Below, in pieces: positions 26,911-36,607 of a stretch of 64,000 nucleotides of DNA. Numbering within the stretch: the first letter of the stretch is position 1; every line of letters starts with the position of its first letter. Under the pieces are notes generated by a model. The model was not told where the DNA came from, searched no databases, and saw only the letters and a program-made list of their open reading frames with translations. Origin of the DNA: an uncultured Oscillospiraceae bacterium (GTDB lineage Bacteria; Bacillota; Clostridia; Oscillospirales; Oscillospiraceae); the NCBI GenBank assembly GCA_934597125.1, contig CAKTQM010000003.1, forward strand, positions 4,337-68,336. Direction: 5' to 3'. Made by a program: the position numbers and the translations under genes.

Positions 26911-28062
26911 ATGACAAACACCCTTGCCCTGCTGGGCAGCACCGGCTCCATCGGACGGCAGACGCTGGACGTGGCCCGGGAATTGAAGCTGCGGGTGGCC
27001 GCCCTGGCGGCGCACGGCAGCGTGGACATGCTGGAAGCGCAGGCGCGGGAGTTCACCCCGCGCCTTGCGGTGCTTTATGACACCGCGGCAGCGGCGGAGC
27101 TGCGGCAGCGTCTGCGGGATACGGATATCGAGGTATTGTCGGGGCCCGAGGGCCTTCTGGCGGTGGCACAGGCGGAGGAGGCCGACACCATAGTCACCGC
27201 CGTGGTGGGCAGCGTGGGGCTGGAACCTACACTGGCGGCCATCCGTCTGGGACGGCGCATCGCTCTTGCCAACAAGGAAACGCTGGTGTGCGCCGGCGAG
27301 CTGGTGATGGCGGCGGCCAGAGAATACGGCGCGGACATTGTCCCCGTGGACAGTGAGCATTCCGCCATCTTTCAGTGCCTGCAGGGCTGCGCCGACCGCC
27401 GGGAGATCAAGCGCCTGATCCTGACCTGCTCCGGCGGCCCCTTCTTCGGCAAGCGCTATGAGGAGCTGGAGGCCATGACCCCCGCCCACGCCCTCAAACA
27501 CCCCAACTGGGCCATGGGCGCCAAGATCACCATTGACTCCGCCACGCTGATGAACAAGGGACTGGAGGTCATCGAGGCCATGCGCCTGTACGGTCTGCCC
27601 TTGGAGCAGGTGGACGCGGTGATCCACCGCCAAAGCGTCATCCACTCTCTGGTGGAGTTCCGCGATGGCGCGCTGCTGGCTCAGCTGGGCACGCCGGATA
27701 TGAAGCTGCCCATCCGCTACGCCATGACATGGCCGGAGCGCGCGGCGTCGCCGGAGCCGCCGCTGGATCTGCTCTCCTGCGGCGCGCTGACCTTTGCGCC
27801 CATCGACACGGACGCCTTCCGCTGCTACGGGCTGGCGCGGCAGTGCGCCGCCGCGGGCGGCACCGCCTGCGCCATCCTGAACGCCGCCAACGAGGAGGCC
27901 GTTCTGGCCTTTCTGCGGGGTGAGACCGGCTTCAACGGCATCCACAAAACAGTGGAAGCGGCATTGGACAAGGTGACGGTGAAATACCGGCCAAGCCTTG
28001 CGGATATACTGGAAGCAGACCGTCTGGCACGTCAAGCGGCCCGGGCGGTACTGTCACGATAA
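26911..28062 (+). CDS. dxr: 1-deoxy-D-xylulose 5-phosphate reductoisomerase
   Basis: Second committed step of the MEP isoprenoid pathway: DXP to MEP with NADPH. The 383-residue protein has the nucleotide motif LLGSTGSIGRQTL, the metal-binding VPVDSEHSAIFQCL, and the substrate loop PNWAMGAKITIDSATLMNKG. It lies ten bases after cdsA, with GAGGG as ribosome binding site, and supplies isoprenoid units for UppS in the same operon. Confidence 0.97.
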   Translation: MTNTLALLGSTGSIGRQTLDVARELKLRVAALAAHGSVDMLEAQAREFTPRLAVLYDTAAAAELRQRLRDTDIEVLSGPEGLLAVAQAEEADTIVTAVVGSVGLEPTLAAIRLGRRIALANKETLVCAGELVMAAAREYGADIVPVDSEHSAIFQCLQGCADRREIKRLILTCSGGPFFGKRYEELEAMTPAHALKHPNWAMGAKITIDSATLMNKGLEVIEAMRLYGLPLEQVDAVIHRQSVIHSLVEFRDGALLAQLGTPDMKLPIRYAMTWPERAASPEPPLDLLSCGALTFAPIDTDAFRCYGLARQCAAAGGTACAILNAANEEAVLAFLRGETGFNGIHKTVEAALDKVTVKYRPSLADILEADRLARQAARAVLSR

Positions 28063-28077
28063 AAGGAACGGTAAACT

Positions 28078-29148
28078 ATGACGACCATTGTGTATATTCT
28101 GGTGGCCATCCTCATCTTCGGCGTTCTTATCGCCGTCCACGAGCTGGGCCACTTTCTGGCGGCCAAGGCCTGCGGCGTGACCGTCAACGAATTCTCCATC
28201 GGCATGGGCCCCGCCCTGTGGAAAAAGCAGAAAGGCGAGACACTCTACGCCCTGCGGGCCATCCCCTGCGGCGGCTTCTGCGCCATGGAGGGCGAGGAGG
28301 AGGACTCCGACGACCCCCACGCCCTGTACCGGCAGGGCTTCTGGGCCAAGCTGGTGATCTTCGCCGCCGGCGCTTTCATGAACTTTGTCGCCGGACTGCT
28401 GATCCTGACAGTGCTCTACAGCAACGCGCAGGGCTTCTATGACCCCACCATCTCCGGCTTTGCCGACGGCTGCCCCATGCAGTCCGAATCCGGCCTGCAG
28501 GTGGGCGACAGGTTGCTGTCCATTGACGGGGAGCGGATCTATATGTACTCCGACATCGGCCTGCTGCTGAATCTGAACCCCGACGGCGTCTACGATCTGG
28601 TGGTGCGCCGCGGCGATGAGAACATCACGCTGAATCGCTTCCCCATGGAAAAACGGGAGTATATCGACCAGAACGGCAGCGCCTACACCGGCTACGGCAT
28701 GTACTTCGGCGTGAAGGAGGCTGACTGGGGCGACCGGCTGTCCGCCGCGTGGAACAACTCGCTGGACTTCGTCCGTCTGGTGCGGCTGAGCCTGAAAATG
28801 CTGGTGACGGGTCAGGCGGGGCTCCGCGATCTCAGCGGCCCGGTGGGCATCGTCTCCACCATGACTACCGTGGGGGAATCCTCCGCCACCGTGGGCGCCG
28901 CGGTGCAGAACATCGCCTATCTGGCGGCGCTGATCGCCGTGAATCTGGCGGTGATGAACCTGCTGCCCCTGCCGGCGCTGGACGGCGGCAAGATCTTCTT
29001 TCTGGTGGTAAACGCCATTTCCATGGCGCTGATCAAGAAGCAGATCCCACTGAAATACGAAAACTATATCCACTTTGCCGGTCTGGTGCTGCTGCTGGCG
29101 CTGATGGCGCTGGTGACCTTCAGCGACGTGTGGAAGCTCTTTGCCTGA
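28078..29148 (+). CDS. rseP: RIP metalloprotease RseP (site-2 protease)
   Basis: An intramembrane zinc protease of 356 residues. The HELGHFLAAK zinc motif is in the first membrane helix (residue about 22), a single PDZ domain follows (about 130-190), and the third metal ligand is in LLPLPALDGGKIFF near residue 300. Four membrane helices are expected. In Firmicutes RseP/RasP cleaves anti-sigma factors and signal-peptide remnants; the partner here is unknown. It lies 15 bp after dxr. Confidence 0.95.
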   Translation: MTTIVYILVAILIFGVLIAVHELGHFLAAKACGVTVNEFSIGMGPALWKKQKGETLYALRAIPCGGFCAMEGEEEDSDDPHALYRQGFWAKLVIFAAGAFMNFVAGLLILTVLYSNAQGFYDPTISGFADGCPMQSESGLQVGDRLLSIDGERIYMYSDIGLLLNLNPDGVYDLVVRRGDENITLNRFPMEKREYIDQNGSAYTGYGMYFGVKEADWGDRLSAAWNNSLDFVRLVRLSLKMLVTGQAGLRDLSGPVGIVSTMTTVGESSATVGAAVQNIAYLAALIAVNLAVMNLLPLPALDGGKIFFLVVNAISMALIKKQIPLKYENYIHFAGLVLLLALMALVTFSDVWKLFA

Positions 29149-29162
29149 GGGGGAGGTGTCCC

Positions 29163-30200
29163 ATGAGCAAACAAATGAACATCGGCGGCGTGGTTATCGG
29201 CGGTGGCGCGCCTGTAGCCATCCAGTCCATGTGCAGCACCGCCACCGAGGATGTGGCCGCCACCGTGGCCCAGATCCTGCGTCTGGAGCGCTCGGGCTGC
29301 CAGATCATCCGCGTGGCTGTGCCCACCATGGAGGCCGCCGCCGCCATCGGGGCCATCAAAAAGGCCATCCACATCCCGCTGGTGGCGGATATCCACTTCG
29401 ACTACCGCCTTGCCCTGCGCTGCGCGGCGGAGGGGGTGGATAAAATCCGCATCAACCCCGGCAACATCGGCTCTCATGAGCGGGTGCGGGCGGTGGCGGA
29501 GGCGTGCCGTGCGCATCGCATCCCCATCCGCATCGGCGTCAACGGCGGCTCGCTGGAAAAGCCCCTTCTTGAGAAGTACGGCGGCGTCACCGCCCAGGCG
29601 CTGGCAGACAGCGCCATGGGCCACGTGCGGCTTTTGAACGACTGCGGCTTTGACGACATCTGCCTGTCGGTGAAATGCTCCCACGTGCCCACCAATATGG
29701 CGGCCTATACCCTGCTGTCCCGGCAGACGAACTATCCCCTGCACCTGGGTGTCACCGAGGCGGGCACGCCGGAGATGGGCGTGCTGAAATCCGCCATCGG
29801 CATCGGCGGGCTGCTGTGTCAGGGCATCGGCGACACCATCCGCGTCAGCCTGACCGCCGATCCGGAGGAGGAGGTCATCGCCGCCAAGCGCATCCTGCAG
29901 GCGGCGGGCATCCGCAAATCCGGCCCCGACCTGATCTCCTGCCCCACCTGCGGCAGGACGAAGTACGACATGATCCCCATTGCGCGGGAGGTGGAGCACC
30001 GCCTCCGGGGCTGCGCCAAACCCATCACCGTGGCGGTGATGGGCTGCGCCGTCAACGGCCCGGGCGAGGCGCGCTGCGCCGATGTGGGCATCGCCGGCGG
30101 CGACGGCGAGGGCCTGCTGTTCCGCAGGGGCGAGATCCTCCGCAAAGTCCCCCAGGACAAGCTGGTGGACGCCCTGATGGCGGAGATTGAGAAATTATAA
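29163..30200 (+). CDS. ispG: Flavodoxin/ferredoxin-dependent HMBPP synthase
   Basis: Converts MEcPP to HMBPP in the MEP pathway using a 4Fe-4S cluster. The 345-residue bacterial two-domain form has GGAPVAIQSMCST at the N-terminus, DIHFDYRLA, NPGNIG, and the cluster cysteines in SCPTCGR and VAVMGCAVNGPGEA. ATG 29163 follows GGGGGAGG. It is 14 bp after rseP and 11 bp before polC. With dxr it gives two MEP enzymes in this operon. Confidence 0.97.
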   Translation: MSKQMNIGGVVIGGGAPVAIQSMCSTATEDVAATVAQILRLERSGCQIIRVAVPTMEAAAAIGAIKKAIHIPLVADIHFDYRLALRCAAEGVDKIRINPGNIGSHERVRAVAEACRAHRIPIRIGVNGGSLEKPLLEKYGGVTAQALADSAMGHVRLLNDCGFDDICLSVKCSHVPTNMAAYTLLSRQTNYPLHLGVTEAGTPEMGVLKSAIGIGGLLCQGIGDTIRVSLTADPEEEVIAAKRILQAAGIRKSGPDLISCPTCGRTKYDMIPIAREVEHRLRGCAKPITVAVMGCAVNGPGEARCADVGIAGGDGEGLLFRRGEILRKVPQDKLVDALMAEIEKL

Positions 30201-30211
30201 GGTGGTATCGT

Positions 30212-33200
30212 ATGACGGACAAACTCCCGTTTTTTGATTTTTTTGACCGCTTTGTGCCGCCCCGTGAGCTGCGGCTGCTGCTGCACGACGCGGCGGTGAC
30301 CGGCGGCGTGCTGAATCGGGCCGAGCGCACCATGGATCTGGAGATCCAGACCGGTGAGCCCCTGCCCGACGTGGCGGTGGAGACGCTGCGCCAACTTCTG
30401 ATGCAGACCTACGGCCTGCGCCAGCTGCGCATCGTGGCCCACACCGTCCGCCCCGGCAAAAAGGCCAAGGAGGTGCTGATGGGCAAGCCCATCAAGGGCA
30501 AGGCCATCCCCATGGTGGATCTGAACCCCAAAATGGGCGCCATCGTGCTGGAGGGCAGAGTCTTTGCCGCCGAGCTGTATGAGACCCGCCGCCCGGGGCT
30601 GTGGTGCCTGACCTTTGACATGACCGACAACCGCGGCAGCGTCACCATCCGCAAATACATGGAGGAGGCCGAGGCCAAGCCCCTGAACGGCCAGATCAAG
30701 GCTGGCATGTGGCTGCGGGTGCAGGGCATCGTGGAGCTGACCCGCGACGGCCGCGATCTGCAGCTGCGCCCCCTGAACATCACCAAGATCGGCCACGAGG
30801 GCCGCAAGGACACCAACCCCGAAAAGCGGGTGGAGCTGCATCTCCACACCCGCATGTCCAACATGGACGCCCTGACCGACACCGAATCGGTCATCAAGCA
30901 GGCCATCGACTGGGGCCATCCCGCCATCGCCATCACCGACCACGGCGTGGCCCAGTCCTTCCCCGACGCCTGGCACACCGCCAAGGGCAAAATCAAGATC
31001 CTCTACGGCATTGAGGGCTACTTTGTCAACAATCTGGACGACCGCGTGGCCGTACACGGCTATCAGGATCAGCCCTTCGACAGCGAGATCGTCTGCTTCG
31101 ATATCGAGACCACCGGATTGAAGGTCACCACCGAGGCCATCACCGAGATCGGCGCCGTGGTGCTGAAAAACGGCCAGATCACCGAGAAGTTCCAGACCTT
31201 TGTCAATCCTCAGCGCCGCCTGACGCCGGAGATCATCGGCCTGACCGGCATCACCGACGCCATGCTGGCCGACGCGCCGTCCCTGAAGGACGCCTTGACG
31301 GCCTTCCTGCAATTCGTGAACGGCCGCCCGCTGGCGGCCCACAACGCCCCCTTCGACATCGGCTTCATCCGCGCCGGCTGCGAAAAGGTGGGCCTGCCCT
31401 TCGATCCCACGTATATCGACTCTCTCATTCTGGCCCAGAATCTGCTGCCGGAGCTGCACAAGTACAAGCTGGATATCGTGGCGGATTATCTGGATCTGCC
31501 CGCCTTCAACCACCACCGCGCCAGCGACGACGCGGGGATGGTGGCCTATATGCTGGTGCCCTTCTTCCAGAAGATGCGCGACGAGCTGCACATCGACCGG
31601 CTGCAGCAGATCAACAACGAAATGGCTAAGCTGCGGCCCCAGAGCAGCAAGTCCAACCGCTTCCCCAAGCACATCATCATTCTGGCGAAAAACAAGCTGG
31701 GGCTGAAGCACCTGTATCAGCTGATCACCGCCTCCAACCTGCAGTATTTCCATCGGGTGCCCACCATCCCCAAGACGGAGCTGTCCGCCCACCGGGAGGG
31801 GCTTATCATCGGCTCGGCCTGCGAGGCGGGCGAGCTGTTCCGCGCCGTGGCCGACCACCGCGAGTGGGCGGAGCTGAAACGCATCGCCGGCTTTTACGAC
31901 TATCTGGAAATCCAGCCGGTGTGCAACAACATGTTCATGCTGCGCAACGGCGACGTGCAGTCGGTGGAGGAGCTGCGGGAGTTCAACCGCACCATCGTCA
32001 AGCTGGGCGAGGAGCTGGGCAAGCCCGTCTGCGCCACCGGCGACGTGCATTTTCAGGAGCCGGAGGACGAGGTCTACCGCCACATTCTGCTGGCCAGCAA
32101 GAAATTCTCCGACGCCGACGCCCCCCTGCCCATCTATTTCAAAACCACCACCGAGATGCTGGAGGAATTCTCCTATCTGGGCGAGGAAAAGGCGCGGGAG
32201 GTGGTGATCACCAACCCCCGCCACATCGCCGATCTGGTGGAGGAGATCGAGCTGCTGCCCCCCGGCCAGCTGTTCCCGCCCCGGCTGGAAAACTCCGAGC
32301 AGGAGCTGAACAACATGGTCTGGGCCAAGTGCCACGCCATGTACGGCGAAAATCCCCCCCAGCTGATCGTGGATCGCCTGAACGTGGAGCTGGGCAGCAT
32401 TCTGGGCAAATACGACGTGGTGTACATGTCCGCCCAGAAGCTGGTGCAGCGGAGTCTGGAAAACGGCTATCTGGTGGGTTCACGAGGCTCCGTGGGCTCC
32501 TCGCTGGTTGCCTATATGTCCGGCATCACCGAGGTCAATTCCCTGCCGCCCCACTACTACTGTCCCCAGTGCCAGTACGTGGAGTTCCAGAGCGATCCCC
32601 AGTACGGCTGCGGCGCGGACATGCCCGACAAGGTCTGTCCCCGGTGCGGCGCAAAGCTGAAAAAGGACGGCTTTGACATCCCCTTTGAAACCTTTCTGGG
32701 CTACGGCGGCGGCAAGGTGCCGGATATCGACCTGAATTTCTCCGGCGAATATCAGGCCCGCGCCCACCGCCACGCCATCGAGATGTTCGGCAAGACTCAG
32801 GTGTTCCGCGCCGGCACCATCGGCACCCTGGCGGAGAAGACCGCCTTCGGCATGGTGAAAAAGTATCTGGAGGAGAAGGGCGAGACCGCCTCCAACGCCG
32901 AGATGAACCGGCTGACACAGGGCTGCGTGGGCGTGCGCCGCACCACGGGCCAGCATCCGGGCGGTCTGGTGGTGGTGCCCGACGACATGGACGTGGAGGA
33001 CTTCACCGCCGTGCAGCACCCCGCCGACGACGCCGGCAGCGACACCGTCACCACCCATTTTGAATACCACTGTATGGAGGACAACCTGCTGAAGCTGGAC
33101 ATGCTGGGCCACGATGACCCCACCATGATCAAGTACATGGAGGATCTCACCGGCGTCAACGCCCGCCAGATCCCGCTGGACGACCCCGACACCATGTCCA

Positions 33201-34156
33201 TCTTCATCTCCTCCAAAGTTCTGGGTTATGAAAACGACGAGATCTTAGGCCCCACCGGCGCCGTGGCGATTCCTGAGTTCAACACCCGCTTCACCCGCCA
33301 GATGCTGGTGGACACCCAGCCCACCAACTTCAACACGCTGGTGCGCCTGTCCGGCTTCTCCCACGGCACCGATGTGTGGCTGGGCAACGCCCGCGACCTG
33401 ATCGTCAGCGGCACCGCCACCGTTCTGGAAACCGTGGGCTGCCGCGACGATATCATGCTGTATCTGATCTCCATGGGCCTCGACCCCAAGATGAGCTTCA
33501 AGATCATGGAGGCCGTCCGCAAGGGCAAGGTGAAAAAGGGCGGCTTCTCCGAGGGCTGGGAGGAGGCCATGCGGGAGCATCAGGTGCCCGACTGGTACAT
33601 CGGCTCTCTGGCTAAGATCGGCTATCTGTTCCCCAAGGCCCACGCCGTGGCCTACGTGATGATGGCCTTCCGCATCGCCTGGTTCAAGGTACACCGCCCC
33701 CTGGCCTTCTACGCCACCTTCTTCTCCATCCGCGCCAAGGCCTTTGACGCCGAGTACTGCTGCGCCGGCATCGACGCCGTCCGCCGCAAGATCCGCGAGA
33801 TCGAGAACAACAAGGACGCCACCAACGTGGAGCAGGATCTGATGGTGACGCTGGAGGTCTGCTACGAGTTCTATCTCCGCGGCTTCCACTTCGATACCAT
33901 CAACATCTACGAATCCGACGCCACCCACTTCCGCATCATGGGGGAGGATGCCCTGCTGCCCCCCTTCACCTCCGTCCACGGTCTGGGCGAGGCGGCGGCG
34001 CTGGCTACCGTGGAGCAGCGGCAGGGACACGAATTCATCTCCATTGAGGAATTCGCCATGACCTGCAATAAGCTCAGCAAGACCCACATCGAGCAGTTAA
34101 GGGCTCTGGGCGCCTTCGCCGGTCTGCCGGAGACCAGCCAGGTCAGCCTGTTTTAA
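30212..34156 (+). CDS. polC: DNA polymerase III, PolC type
   Basis: The Gram-positive replicative polymerase with built-in proofreading. At 1,314 residues it is about 120 shorter than Bacillus PolC, mostly because of a short N-terminal domain. Order: OB fold (about 100-195), PHP (from RVELHLHTRMSNMDA, residue 206), the inserted DEDD exonuclease (FDIETTG at 295), remaining PHP, then the polymerase with a zinc finger (CPQCQY...CPRCGAKL from 782) and PDIDLNFSGE (about 836), ending in the tandem HhH and C-terminal region. It closes the operon at a strong terminator. Confidence 0.97.
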   Translation: MTDKLPFFDFFDRFVPPRELRLLLHDAAVTGGVLNRAERTMDLEIQTGEPLPDVAVETLRQLLMQTYGLRQLRIVAHTVRPGKKAKEVLMGKPIKGKAIPMVDLNPKMGAIVLEGRVFAAELYETRRPGLWCLTFDMTDNRGSVTIRKYMEEAEAKPLNGQIKAGMWLRVQGIVELTRDGRDLQLRPLNITKIGHEGRKDTNPEKRVELHLHTRMSNMDALTDTESVIKQAIDWGHPAIAITDHGVAQSFPDAWHTAKGKIKILYGIEGYFVNNLDDRVAVHGYQDQPFDSEIVCFDIETTGLKVTTEAITEIGAVVLKNGQITEKFQTFVNPQRRLTPEIIGLTGITDAMLADAPSLKDALTAFLQFVNGRPLAAHNAPFDIGFIRAGCEKVGLPFDPTYIDSLILAQNLLPELHKYKLDIVADYLDLPAFNHHRASDDAGMVAYMLVPFFQKMRDELHIDRLQQINNEMAKLRPQSSKSNRFPKHIIILAKNKLGLKHLYQLITASNLQYFHRVPTIPKTELSAHREGLIIGSACEAGELFRAVADHREWAELKRIAGFYDYLEIQPVCNNMFMLRNGDVQSVEELREFNRTIVKLGEELGKPVCATGDVHFQEPEDEVYRHILLASKKFSDADAPLPIYFKTTTEMLEEFSYLGEEKAREVVITNPRHIADLVEEIELLPPGQLFPPRLENSEQELNNMVWAKCHAMYGENPPQLIVDRLNVELGSILGKYDVVYMSAQKLVQRSLENGYLVGSRGSVGSSLVAYMSGITEVNSLPPHYYCPQCQYVEFQSDPQYGCGADMPDKVCPRCGAKLKKDGFDIPFETFLGYGGGKVPDIDLNFSGEYQARAHRHAIEMFGKTQVFRAGTIGTLAEKTAFGMVKKYLEEKGETASNAEMNRLTQGCVGVRRTTGQHPGGLVVVPDDMDVEDFTAVQHPADDAGSDTVTTHFEYHCMEDNLLKLDMLGHDDPTMIKYMEDLTGVNARQIPLDDPDTMSIFISSKVLGYENDEILGPTGAVAIPEFNTRFTRQMLVDTQPTNFNTLVRLSGFSHGTDVWLGNARDLIVSGTATVLETVGCRDDIMLYLISMGLDPKMSFKIMEAVRKGKVKKGGFSEGWEEAMREHQVPDWYIGSLAKIGYLFPKAHAVAYVMMAFRIAWFKVHRPLAFYATFFSIRAKAFDAEYCCAGIDAVRRKIREIENNKDATNVEQDLMVTLEVCYEFYLRGFHFDTINIYESDATHFRIMGEDALLPPFTSVHGLGEAAALATVEQRQGHEFISIEEFAMTCNKLSKTHIEQLRALGAFAGLPETSQVSLF

Positions 34157-34162
34157 GCGCAA

Positions 34163-34195
34163 AAAGCGCCGTCCCTTTTGGGGACGGCGCTTTTT
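34163..34195. terminator. Terminator between polC and the thioesterase gene
   Basis: AAAAAGCGCCGTCCC, loop TTTT, GGGGACGGCGCTTTTT. It is nearly symmetrical, serving both convergent transcripts. Confidence 0.9.
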
Positions 34196-34203
34196 CTTCT
34201 GTT

Positions 34204-34605
34204 TTACCGCATCCGCGCCAGCTTGTCATTGCATTTCTGCAAAAAACGGGCGTTGTCGATGACGGCGCGGGTGTGGGTACCCTCGCCGATCAGGCCCTCC
34301 GCGTCGCTGGCGGTGACCTTGAAGGTGATCATCTTGCCGTTGGCGCTGACACCGGTGACTTCGGCGGTGGCCGTCACCTTCATACCCACGGGGGTGGGAG
34401 CCAGATGGCTGGAGGCGATCTCCACACCCACGGTGCCTTTGCCCTCCGGCAGTTCCTTCTGGACGCACCACATGGCGGCGCACTCCATCAGCCCCATCAT
34501 ATAGGGGGTGCCGAAGACCTCCAGCCCGCCGGAGCCCACGGCCTTGGCGGTCATGTCGGCGGTCACGGTCTTTTCCACGGTATAGGTCATGCCCACTTCG
34601 ATCAT
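34204..34605 (-). CDS. Hotdog-fold thioesterase family protein (FlK-like)
   Basis: A 133-residue single hotdog domain. The pattern GSGGLEVFGTPYMMGLMECAAM, with a glutamate on the central helix, and VGVEIASSHLAPTPVGM resembles fluoroacetyl-CoA thioesterase-like proteins that are widespread in Clostridia; their natural substrates are usually undefined short acyl-CoAs. The start follows GGGAGG. It begins 13 bp after the potCD stop, so it is the last gene of the polyamine-transport operon. A functional link to polyamines is not evident. Confidence 0.85.
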   Translation of the reverse strand: MIEVGMTYTVEKTVTADMTAKAVGSGGLEVFGTPYMMGLMECAAMWCVQKELPEGKGTVGVEIASSHLAPTPVGMKVTATAEVTGVSANGKMITFKVTASDAEGLIGEGTHTRAVIDNARFLQKCNDKLARMR

Positions 34606-34618
34606 GTTGTTACCTCCC

Positions 34619-36607
34619 TTAAATACCCAGCCGCGTCCAAAGGTCGTTATAGAACTTCAGCGTCTGCTGGGGCAGATTGATATACAGCTCGCAGCGCTCC
34701 AGCACCTCCGGAGGCGCGGCCATGATGTTGTAGATCTCCTCGTCCAGCGGCTCATCGTACATCTCCTCGTAATAGGCGGGGTATTCCGCCAGCGCCTCGG
34801 CATTGGGGGAGGCGTACCAGATGTAGTCCATGTTGGCAAGGTTGGCGTCGGTTCCGGCGATGAAGTTGATCCACTCCATAGCCTCGGCCTGGTGCTGGCT
34901 GGATTTCAGCACGCACATGGCGTCCACGAACCAGTTGCTGCCCTCGTCAGGCACCACAAAGGCCAGATCCTCGTTGTTCTCCAGCATGGTGAGGTAATCG
35001 CCGGCGTAGTACATGGCGATGGCGGCGTTGCCGCCCTCCATTTTGCCGAAGATCTCGTCCATTACGAAGGCCTGGTACACGCCCTTCTCCTTGGCGTCGT
35101 AGATCAGCTGGAAAGCCTCCTCCAGCTGGGACTCGTCGGTGGTGTTGATGTCGTAGCCCAGATAGCACAGGGCTGCCATCAGCGCGTCGCGGGAGTTGTT
35201 GATCATCAGCACCTGCCCCGCGTACTTCTCGTCAAACATGGCGCCCCAGCTGGTGATGGGCTCGTCCACCATGGCGGTGTTGTAGATGATACCCACGGTG
35301 CCCCAGGTGTAGGGGACGGTGTACTTGTTCTCCGGGTCGAAGCTGAGGGACTTGTACTGCTCGTCGATCAGGTCATAGTTGGGGATGGCGCTGTAATCCA
35401 GTTCCGCCAGCATATCCTCCTCGATCAAGCGGCCGATCATATAGTCGGAGGGCACGATCACGTCAAAGTCCGCGCCGCCCATCTTGATGAGGGAGTAGAG
35501 AGCCTCGTTGCTCTCCGCCGTCTGGTAGTTGACGCGGATGCCGGTCTGCTCCTCGAACTCCGTGATAAGCTCCTCGTCGATATACTCGCCCCAGGAGCAC
35601 ACGTTTACCACCCGATCGGAGCGGGCGGCGCTGCCGGTAAAGATCAGCACGGCCACCAGCACGCAGGCCAGCGCACCCGCCGTGATCTTTTTCCACATGC
35701 CGTTACTGCGCCGCGGTGCGGACGCAGGGGCCGCCGTGCCCTCCCGGTAGTGGGCGTGGTGCTGGACATGATTCTCACGGATATTGATGATAGCCAGCAG
35801 CAAAATCACCGTCACGAACAGCAGCGTGGAGATGGCGTTGATCTCCGGACTGACCCGCTTCTTTGTCATGCCGTAGATGGTCATGGCCAGGGTGGAGGCA
35901 CTGGTGCCCGCGGTGAAATAGCTGATGATAAAATCGTCGATGGACATGGTAAAGGCCGTCAGCGCGCCGGAGACGATGCCGGGCTTGATCTCGGGAATGA
36001 TGACCTTCCAGAAGGCCTGCATCCAGGTGCAGCCCAGATCCTGGGCCGCGTCCACCAAATTGCGATCCATCTGCCGCAGCTTGGGCCCCACCGACAGGAT
36101 CACGTAGGGGATGTTAAAGCACACGTGGGCGATCAGCAGCGTGCCGAAGCCCATAGTCAGCCGCTCCGGCAGGACGATGTCGCTCTGAACGCTGTTGACC
36201 CATCCGGCAAAGGCGCCCCAACCGTTGAAGAACACCACGAACAGCAGGCACAGGCTGACGCCGGTGACGATATCCGCGTTCATCATGGGAATGTTGTTGA
36301 CAGCCATCAGGCTGTTGCGGGCCTTGCGGCGCATGCCGTAAAAGCCGATGGCGGCAAAGGTGCCCGCGATGGTGGCAATCACCGTGGCCAGCAGCGACAC
36401 CAGCAGCGTGATATACACACTGTGCATAATAAGCCGGTTCTGGAACAGCTGCTGATACCAGTGCAGGGAAAAGCCCTTCCACACGCTGGAGCTGTTGCCG
36501 GCATTGAAGGAAAAGACGATCAGGATGATGATGGGTGCGTACAGGAAGAGGCCCGTCAGGATCATCAGCAGCCGGTCGCCAAAGGAATTGGTTCTTCTCC
36601 GGCTCAT
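34619..36607 (-). CDS. potCD: Fused polyamine ABC transporter permease and substrate-binding protein (PotC-PotD)
   Basis: A 662-residue fusion. Residues about 1-280 are a PotC-type permease with six membrane helices and the EAA-loop segment LVDAAQDLGCTWMQAFWKVIIPEIKPG. After a His-rich linker, a further hydrophobic helix (about 310-325) leads into a PotD-type binding protein (VVNVCSWGEYIDEELITEFE ...) that runs to the end, so the receptor is tethered to the outer membrane face instead of being a free lipoprotein. The start overlaps the potB stop (ATGA). Predicted role is spermidine/putrescine import with PotA and PotB. Confidence 0.93.
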   Translation of the reverse strand: MSRRRTNSFGDRLLMILTGLFLYAPIIILIVFSFNAGNSSSVWKGFSLHWYQQLFQNRLIMHSVYITLLVSLLATVIATIAGTFAAIGFYGMRRKARNSLMAVNNIPMMNADIVTGVSLCLLFVVFFNGWGAFAGWVNSVQSDIVLPERLTMGFGTLLIAHVCFNIPYVILSVGPKLRQMDRNLVDAAQDLGCTWMQAFWKVIIPEIKPGIVSGALTAFTMSIDDFIISYFTAGTSASTLAMTIYGMTKKRVSPEINAISTLLFVTVILLLAIINIRENHVQHHAHYREGTAAPASAPRRSNGMWKKITAGALACVLVAVLIFTGSAARSDRVVNVCSWGEYIDEELITEFEEQTGIRVNYQTAESNEALYSLIKMGGADFDVIVPSDYMIGRLIEEDMLAELDYSAIPNYDLIDEQYKSLSFDPENKYTVPYTWGTVGIIYNTAMVDEPITSWGAMFDEKYAGQVLMINNSRDALMAALCYLGYDINTTDESQLEEAFQLIYDAKEKGVYQAFVMDEIFGKMEGGNAAIAMYYAGDYLTMLENNEDLAFVVPDEGSNWFVDAMCVLKSSQHQAEAMEWINFIAGTDANLANMDYIWYASPNAEALAEYPAYYEEMYDEPLDEEIYNIMAAPPEVLERCELYINLPQQTLKFYNDLWTRLGI

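Noticed and set aside
29819-32335. An 838-codon minus-strand open frame across ispG and polC
   Set aside because: Antisense to two certain genes; long antisense frames are expected at this GC content and codon bias.
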